A stretch of DNA of 11,778 bases from Planctomycetota bacterium. GTDB lineage: Bacteria > Planctomycetota > Phycisphaerae > Sedimentisphaerales > Anaerobacaceae. How positions within the stretch are numbered: the stretch's first letter is position 1; each line of letters starts with the position of its first letter. A model generated the notes under the pieces. The model did no database searches. It had not been told where the DNA came from and saw only the letters and a list, made by a program, of their open reading frames with translations. Made by a program: the position numbers and the translations under genes. The DNA lies in NCBI GenBank assembly GCA_013202635.1, contig JABMRO010000805.1, positions 1-11,778 of the forward strand. The letters run 5' to 3'. Below, piece after piece: positions 8,382 through 11,778 of the stretch.

Positions 8382-9776
8382 CTACCTTTTTCTCCATGAA
8401 ATTGATTTTATCTCGATATAATCACCCTCTTTGCCCGTTGTTACCGGGCCCAGGCGAAGGCCAGTAATTGCTTCTTTATAATGCTGACAAGAGCTTAAAT
8501 CGATTTCGTAAATATGATATTGGCTGTCGGGGCGAAGCTTAAAAGATACGCTCTTTTGATTTGTAAAACTATTTTCCTCACGTGTTCTCCAGTATAGTCG
8601 TGCATTGGTATCGTGTGTGCGGCAGGCGGCGTGGATAAAGATTCTCGGCACATCTCTTGAAAGCCAGAATCCGGCTGGACCAATTAGCTGTGGGTCGTTT
8701 CTTTCGAGCTTTACGTGCAGTTTCCCCTCTATAGGCCAGCCTGTATCCACCGCATTGCGATAGACCCAGTGTTGCCTGTCTTTCTCAAAGCGATAATCCG
8801 GCAAAGACTTTCCCGCATAATGTTCATAAACATACCGTCGAATCTCATCCAGAGTCCCCACGATAAGTCTGTATTCATATTCGTACTGTATATTGTGGTC
8901 GAGAATTTCAGCCTGAATAGGTGAAATGTAGCCCGTCGGTCCATCTTTACTTCCTCCTTTACCCGGTACGCCGAAAAAACCTCCTTTGAATGAATACGTG
9001 TCCGGCTTAAAAACGCCAAGCCCCCAATTATTATCATCGACAAGAGCGGCCCAGTTCTCCGTGGCTAACCAATTCTCCCATGGATCGCCGTCAACATCCT
9101 CAAAGCTTGTCCATGTTTTTCTAAAGCGGGAGAGTTTATCGCCGGTAAAGGGCTTGTTTCCCGTATAACTCATCAAACGATACCACGGTCCGTTGGTGTA
9201 AACTGCAGGAAGTTCCTGGCCGCGCCCCTGGTATTGTGTTATATCCAAGCGTTTATTGTTAATACGACTCCGCACCAGCACAGTATTTTCATCTAATCGA
9301 ATCCATGTTTCAAAGGTGCATTCACCCGGCTCATTATCTAACGGCCATTGCATGGGAATACATTTGACATATAGTATTGTGCCGTCGTTACGGTGCTCAA
9401 CTACACCGGATCGATTCCCTGCACAATCACCGGACTGAATCGGATTCCAGCCGAGACCTGCCCACGTTTTTGAAGGTTGTTTGCCGTTCGGTGTAAAGGG
9501 ATTGGGGCCGGAATAAAAAGACATTTGAATCTGTCGTCCCCAGTCATGATTATTGATAATATTTATCTTTTCTTTTGCGTCGGCCAAATACGTAATAGAA
9601 CCGCCGAGGTCAAGATTTATGCCCACGCGAATACTGCCGTTATCAAGGTAGCTCATCGTCTCACGAACAGGCTTATTGGAACTCTGGCTTCCATGGCTCG
9701 GATGCATAATGATTGCGCTTATAATGGCGGCGAAAATCAGATAATATATTGGGGCGCGAAATTCTTTCATAATCAT
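8382..9776 (-). CDS. Secreted protein of unknown family, probable two-domain beta-sandwich glycan-associated protein
   Basis: A 464-residue protein not assigned to a named family. Residues 1-29 look like a signal peptide (hydrophobic YYLIFAAIISAIIM, probable cleavage after SHG). Residues about 40-320 are rich in Trp, Gly and Asn and open with DNGSIRVGINLDLGGSITYL, reminiscent of the beta-supersandwich fold shared by mutarotase-like and several glycan-active domains. Residues about 335-464 look like a second all-beta domain: RLYWRT, FKLRPDSQYHIYEIDLS, then ITGLRLGP and DYIEIKSISW, a layout common in carbohydrate-binding-like modules of planctomycete-type secreted proteins. No catalytic motif was recognised. 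The ATG at 9776 has GGAGGA with 5-nt spacing; a second ATG at 9770 is also possible (11-nt spacing). A candidate promoter lies just upstream. Position ahead of GH38 suggests a role in the same glycan pathway; this is inference. Confidence 0.8.
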   Translation of the reverse strand: MIMKEFRAPIYYLIFAAIISAIIMHPSHGSQSSNKPVRETMSYLDNGSIRVGINLDLGGSITYLADAKEKINIINNHDWGRQIQMSFYSGPNPFTPNGKQPSKTWAGLGWNPIQSGDCAGNRSGVVEHRNDGTILYVKCIPMQWPLDNEPGECTFETWIRLDENTVLVRSRINNKRLDITQYQGRGQELPAVYTNGPWYRLMSYTGNKPFTGDKLSRFRKTWTSFEDVDGDPWENWLATENWAALVDDNNWGLGVFKPDTYSFKGGFFGVPGKGGSKDGPTGYISPIQAEILDHNIQYEYEYRLIVGTLDEIRRYVYEHYAGKSLPDYRFEKDRQHWVYRNAVDTGWPIEGKLHVKLERNDPQLIGPAGFWLSRDVPRIFIHAACRTHDTNARLYWRTREENSFTNQKSVSFKLRPDSQYHIYEIDLSSCQHYKEAITGLRLGPVTTGKEGDYIEIKSISWRKR

Positions 9777-9831
9777 TGTCTTCCTCCGAACAAATATAGT
9801 TTATTTTCTCATAGCATACTGTTTTAGGGAC

Positions 9832-9859
9832 ATTATAGAATTTGATAGGTATAAAACAA
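9832..9859 (-). promoter_or_regulatory. Candidate promoter for the secreted-protein gene
   Basis: On the minus strand a perfect TATAAT (9832-9837) follows TTGTTT (9854-9859) by 16 bp. The start point would be near 9825, about 48 nt before the ATG at 9776, leaving room for the GGAGGA site. The -10 box is consensus, the -35 box matches only at TTG. Confidence 0.45.
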
Positions 9860-9995
9860 GCGGCAGGTCATGCTTGCTCAATCAGAGCTATTATTGTCTG
9901 CCCCCTGCCCAAAATACCTCTCTAAAATCTAATTCTTTAGCTTTCTGCAGGAATTTGCCAATATTTTTACAAACACTGCATAGTATTTATCCATT

Positions 9996-10032
9996 TTAAC
10001 AACACAGAAATGAAATTTTGTAAAGTTGTTAA
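9996..10032. repeat. 8-bp inverted repeat with overlapping direct repeats
   Basis: TTAACAAC (9996-10003) and GTTGTTAA (10025-10032) are perfect inverted repeats around a 21-nt spacer. TTGTAAAG occurs twice as a direct repeat (10018-10025 and 10033-10040), overlapping the right arm. With no gene end nearby on either strand a terminator is unlikely; a binding site for a regulator of the divergent genes is possible. In such AT-rich sequence chance is not excluded. Confidence 0.35.
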
Positions 10033-10165
10033 TTGTAAAGGTTTGTGGACTTTCACCTCTTCTTCTCTTTGCCAAATCTTAAGCGGTGGCAATGTGAATA
10101 TAGTACTGTGTCCGGATTTTTTTCATATTTTGAGAGTTTTGACCTGTTTTGCATAAGTTTTTCAC

Positions 10166-10194
10166 TTGGCAACTTGTCGATTGTGTACTAAAAT
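10166..10194 (+). promoter_or_regulatory. Candidate sigma70-type promoter for the coiled-coil gene
   Basis: TTGGCA (10166-10171) and TAAAAT (10189-10194) each match the consensus at five of six positions and are separated by the optimal 17 bp. The start point would fall near 10201, immediately before the structured element at 10202-10252, giving a 5' leader of about 180 nt before the preferred ATG at 10381. Confidence 0.5.
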
Positions 10195-10201
10195 CCGTTG
10201 C

Positions 10202-10252
10202 TTACGTTTAAGTGTTCGGCTTTGAAAAAGCGAGCTTCAAGCGCGAACGTAA
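10202..10252 (+). promoter_or_regulatory. Structured 5' leader hairpin, function unknown
   Basis: GTTCG (10214-10218) plus GCTTTGAA (10219-10226) can pair with TTCAAGC (10236-10242) plus CGAAC (10244-10248), about 12 base pairs with one bulged T and one bulged G around a 9-nt loop. TTAC (10202-10205) and GTAA (10249-10252) can close it further. An alternative 7-bp pairing, TTACGTT (10202-10208) with AACGTAA (10246-10252), competes for the same bases. No T tract follows, so it is not an ordinary terminator. It would sit at the very 5' end of the predicted transcript and could stabilise it or be a regulatory structure. No known riboswitch class was recognised. Confidence 0.4.
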
Positions 10253-10366
10253 CTCGCCGGAACAGGGTTATTAATTGATTGCATAAAATCCCTGGTCTGG
10301 AAAATATAATCTGTGATTTTGATAGTGTCACTATGATTGATAACAGTGTAGATGAGCAGAAAGAGG

Positions 10367-10373
10367 AAGGAGG
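10367..10373 (+). promoter_or_regulatory. Shine-Dalgarno site that decides the coiled-coil gene start
   Basis: AAGGAGG lies 7 nt before the ATG at 10381. The in-frame ATG at 10333 is 16 codons upstream but has no comparable site, so 10381 is preferred. Confidence 0.75.
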
Positions 10374-10380
10374 CTCGAAA

Positions 10381-11778
10381 ATGACGGAAAAAATGGTCGA
10401 CACCCAGGAAAAAGAGAAATTCGTACCAACATGTCGCATATGCGGAGAGAAACACTGGCCTCACCATATGTTAATTCCTTGCTTTAATAAGAATAAGGCA
10501 AAGGCAAAAGCAAAAGCTGACAAAAAAGAAAAAGTAGAAAAGAAAAGAAAGGAAAAAGCCCAGGCCAAAGCAAAAGCCAAAGCCCAGGCCCAGGTAAATG
10601 CTGAGTTTGAAGCCAAAGTAAAAGCCCAAAAAAAAGCCTTTGAGGACGAATTAGAACAGGTGAATGCAAGGTTAAGAGTAGTAACCGAAGCCAGGGAGAA
10701 AGCCGAGGTACAAGCCAGAGCTGCAATAGAAGCGAAATCCAGGGCTCAGGAGGAAGCGAAAGCCTGCATGGTGGCTGCGGAAAAAGCAGAGGAAAAATTT
10801 TCAATCGAAGTCAAATCCAGAAGTGAGGCCGAACAAAAAGCCGGTTCATATAGCGAGGCACTAAACGAAGCAGAGCGAAAGCTTAATGCCCAAACCCGGG
10901 AATTACCCAAAGCTGAAGAGCAGAGAAAAGCTGAGGCCAAAGCAAGGGCCGAGGCAGAGGGGCAGTTAAAAGCCGAAACCCATGCAAGACAAATAGCCCA
11001 GGACAAAGCAGAAGCCGAAGCACAGGGAAGGGCAAAAGCCCAGGCCAAAGCCGAAACAATGGAAAAGGCCAAAAACCAGGCCGAAGCTCTTGCTAAAGAA
11101 GAATCTCAAAAAAGAGCCAAAGCTGAGCAGCAGCTTCAAATCGAGCTGAAAGAAAAGGAAAAAATCTGCGGCCAGTTGCAGGCTAAGATTGAAGCTGAAG
11201 AAAATGCCAGGGCTCAGGATATACTCCAAGCGCAGGATAAGTTAGAAGCACAAATACAGGCAAGACAACGAGCCGAAGATCTCGCTAAAGAGGAATCTCA
11301 AAGAAGAGCAGATATCGAAGCTGAGCTTAAATCTATAGCGAGCACCAGAGCCAACAGAATAGCCAAAGCCCAGGAAAAAGCAGCGGCCAAAGCGAGGGCG
11401 AAAGCTGAAAAAGATGGTTATCTCAAAACTGCCGCTAAAGCCCAGGAGCAGAGAAAGGCAGAAGCACAAGCAAGGGCCGAGGCAGAGGAAAAGCTGGAGG
11501 CCGAAATCCAGGCAAGACACAGAATTCAGGAAAAGCTCGCAGCCGAAGCCCAGGAAAGGGCAAAAGCACAAACCAGGGCCGATGACCTGGCAAAGGCCAA
11601 AGACGAAGCTCAGGCCCAGGCAAGAGCCGAATCGCAGGCCAGAGCCCAGGCTCAGCAGCAGGCAAAAGCCGAGCTGGAAGAAAAGGCAAGGATTTGTGGC
11701 GAGTTGCAGGTCAGGATTGAAACAGAAATCAAGGCAAGGATTGAAGCACAAGATAAGGTCGAAGAAGAAAAACAAGCC
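10381..11778 (+). CDS. Ala/Glu/Lys/Gln-rich long coiled-coil protein with N-terminal Cys/His cluster, 3' partial
   Basis: The frame is open for 466 codons to the right edge with no stop. Residues 18-34 hold a Cys/His cluster, CRICGEKHWPHHMLIPC (Cys18, Cys21, His25, His28, His29, Cys34), which could bind zinc. From about residue 38 onward the sequence is almost entirely Ala, Glu, Lys, Gln and Arg with scattered Leu and Ile, a long alpha-helical coiled coil. From residue 177 a 176-residue tandem repeat is visible, the second copy cut by the window end. Each copy has an ICG(Q/E)LQ segment, placing cysteines at 263 and 439. No signal peptide or membrane segment is seen in the visible part, so a cytoplasmic location is likely unless the C-terminus says otherwise. 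The plus strand is strongly purine-rich here, which also leaves antisense frames open; those are artefacts. TolA-like, filament-forming and chromosome-associated coiled coils share this composition, so no function is assigned. Confidence 0.85.
   Translation, partial: MTEKMVDTQEKEKFVPTCRICGEKHWPHHMLIPCFNKNKAKAKAKADKKEKVEKKRKEKAQAKAKAKAQAQVNAEFEAKVKAQKKAFEDELEQVNARLRVVTEAREKAEVQARAAIEAKSRAQEEAKACMVAAEKAEEKFSIEVKSRSEAEQKAGSYSEALNEAERKLNAQTRELPKAEEQRKAEAKARAEAEGQLKAETHARQIAQDKAEAEAQGRAKAQAKAETMEKAKNQAEALAKEESQKRAKAEQQLQIELKEKEKICGQLQAKIEAEENARAQDILQAQDKLEAQIQARQRAEDLAKEESQRRADIEAELKSIASTRANRIAKAQEKAAAKARAKAEKDGYLKTAAKAQEQRKAEAQARAEAEEKLEAEIQARHRIQEKLAAEAQERAKAQTRADDLAKAKDEAQAQARAESQARAQAQQQAKAELEEKARICGELQVRIETEIKARIEAQDKVEEEKQA
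10432..10482 (+). other. Putative zinc-binding Cys/His cluster in the coiled-coil protein
   Basis: The spacing is C-x2-C-x3-H-x2-H-H-x4-C (residues 18-34). It resembles short zinc ribbons and knuckles but does not match the retroviral CCHC spacing exactly. It is the only non-helical, hydrophobic segment of the visible protein and is followed directly by the Lys/Ala-rich helix. Confidence 0.5.
10909..11436 (+). repeat. 176-codon coding repeat, copy 1
   Basis: Residues 177-352 of the coiled-coil protein form the first full repeat unit (528 nt). It opens with KAEEQRKAEA and contains KICGQLQAKIE 85 residues in. Compared by hand without gaps with copy 2, about 60 of the first 101 residues are identical, including the rare Cys-Gly pair at the same offset. 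A sub-repeat (AEALAKEESQKRA and AEDLAKEESQRRA, 64 residues apart) lies inside. Confidence 0.75.
11437..11778 (+). repeat. 176-codon coding repeat, copy 2 (cut by window edge)
   Basis: Starts with KAQEQRKAEA and carries RICGELQVRIE at the same 85-residue offset as copy 1. Only 114 codons are visible. Near AQDK the alignment needs a gap of about four residues. Further copies downstream are likely but cannot be seen. Confidence 0.72.

Larger units (their letters stand above)
9777..10380. other. Divergent AT-rich intergenic region without a supported gene
   Basis: About 600 nt lie between the divergent starts of the secreted-protein gene and the coiled-coil gene. The region is more AT-rich than the flanking genes. 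It holds a minus-strand candidate promoter (9832-9859), an inverted repeat (9996-10032) with overlapping direct repeats, a plus-strand candidate promoter (10166-10194) and a hairpin (10214-10248). No tRNA, insertion sequence or CRISPR-like repeat was seen. Short frames present have no ribosome binding site. Confidence 0.7.

Noticed and set aside
9862..9909. GGCAGG (9862-9867) and CCTGCC (9904-9909) inverted repeat
   Set aside because: Only 6-bp arms around a 36-nt loop with no T tract and no gene end nearby; probably chance.
10010..10156. 48-codon plus-strand frame with several Cys in the divergent intergenic region
   Set aside because: No ribosome binding site, AT-rich composition, and it overlaps the inverted/direct repeats; nothing in the peptide supports a known fold.
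10214..10248. Hairpin considered as an integron attC site or REP-like mobile repeat
   Set aside because: It lacks the RYYYAAC/GTTRRRY core arrangement of attC and no second copy was seen in the window.
10333..10380. Upstream in-frame ATG at 10333 as the start of the coiled-coil gene
   Set aside because: It has no Shine-Dalgarno sequence, while the ATG at 10381 has AAGGAGG at 7-nt spacing.
10484..11775. Several minus-strand open frames rich in Leu, Phe, Pro and Cys opposite the coiled-coil gene
   Set aside because: They arise because the plus strand is purine-rich with repeated GCC/CAG/AAA-type codons. Their composition is a mirror of that bias, and the plus frame has a good Shine-Dalgarno start and coherent repeats.

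Overview
The window looks like a chromosomal piece of an anaerobic, glycan-degrading bacterium. The mix of a GH38 mannosidase with a polysaccharide-lyase-like N-terminal domain, a UroD-family protein, a sodium:solute symporter and a Cys-type formate dehydrogenase recalls Planctomycetota, especially uncultured Phycisphaerae/Sedimentisphaerales. That placement is an inference from gene content; no phylogenetic marker is present.

Layout: (1) 2-1660, plus strand: the C-terminal 552 residues of a formate dehydrogenase alpha subunit, cut by the left edge just upstream of its metal-ligand Cys-His pair. (2) 1726-9776, minus strand, read right to left: a secreted protein of unknown family (9776-8382), then a tight cluster of GH38 alpha-mannosidase-like enzyme (8137-4775), UroD/MtaA-like protein (4764-3556) and SSS symporter (3531-1726). 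The last three genes are 10 and 24 nt apart and each has a Shine-Dalgarno sequence, so they are very probably one transcript. (3) 9777-10380: an AT-rich divergent intergenic region with candidate promoters in both directions, an 8-bp inverted repeat, and a hairpin just after the plus-strand promoter. (4) 10381 to the right edge, plus strand: an open-ended reading frame of 466 codons. It encodes a Cys/His cluster followed by a very long Ala/Glu/Lys/Gln-rich coiled coil containing a 176-residue tandem repeat.

How the genes may work together: the exported GH38 enzyme and the secreted 464-residue protein would act on an external glycan, and the symporter would import a released sugar with sodium. 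The UroD-family protein keeps the His-x-Cys...Cys zinc site of corrinoid methyltransferases and lacks the HemE arginine motif, so a methyl-transfer role, perhaps on methylated sugars, is possible but unproven. The coiled-coil gene is the least ordinary element and runs out of the window.
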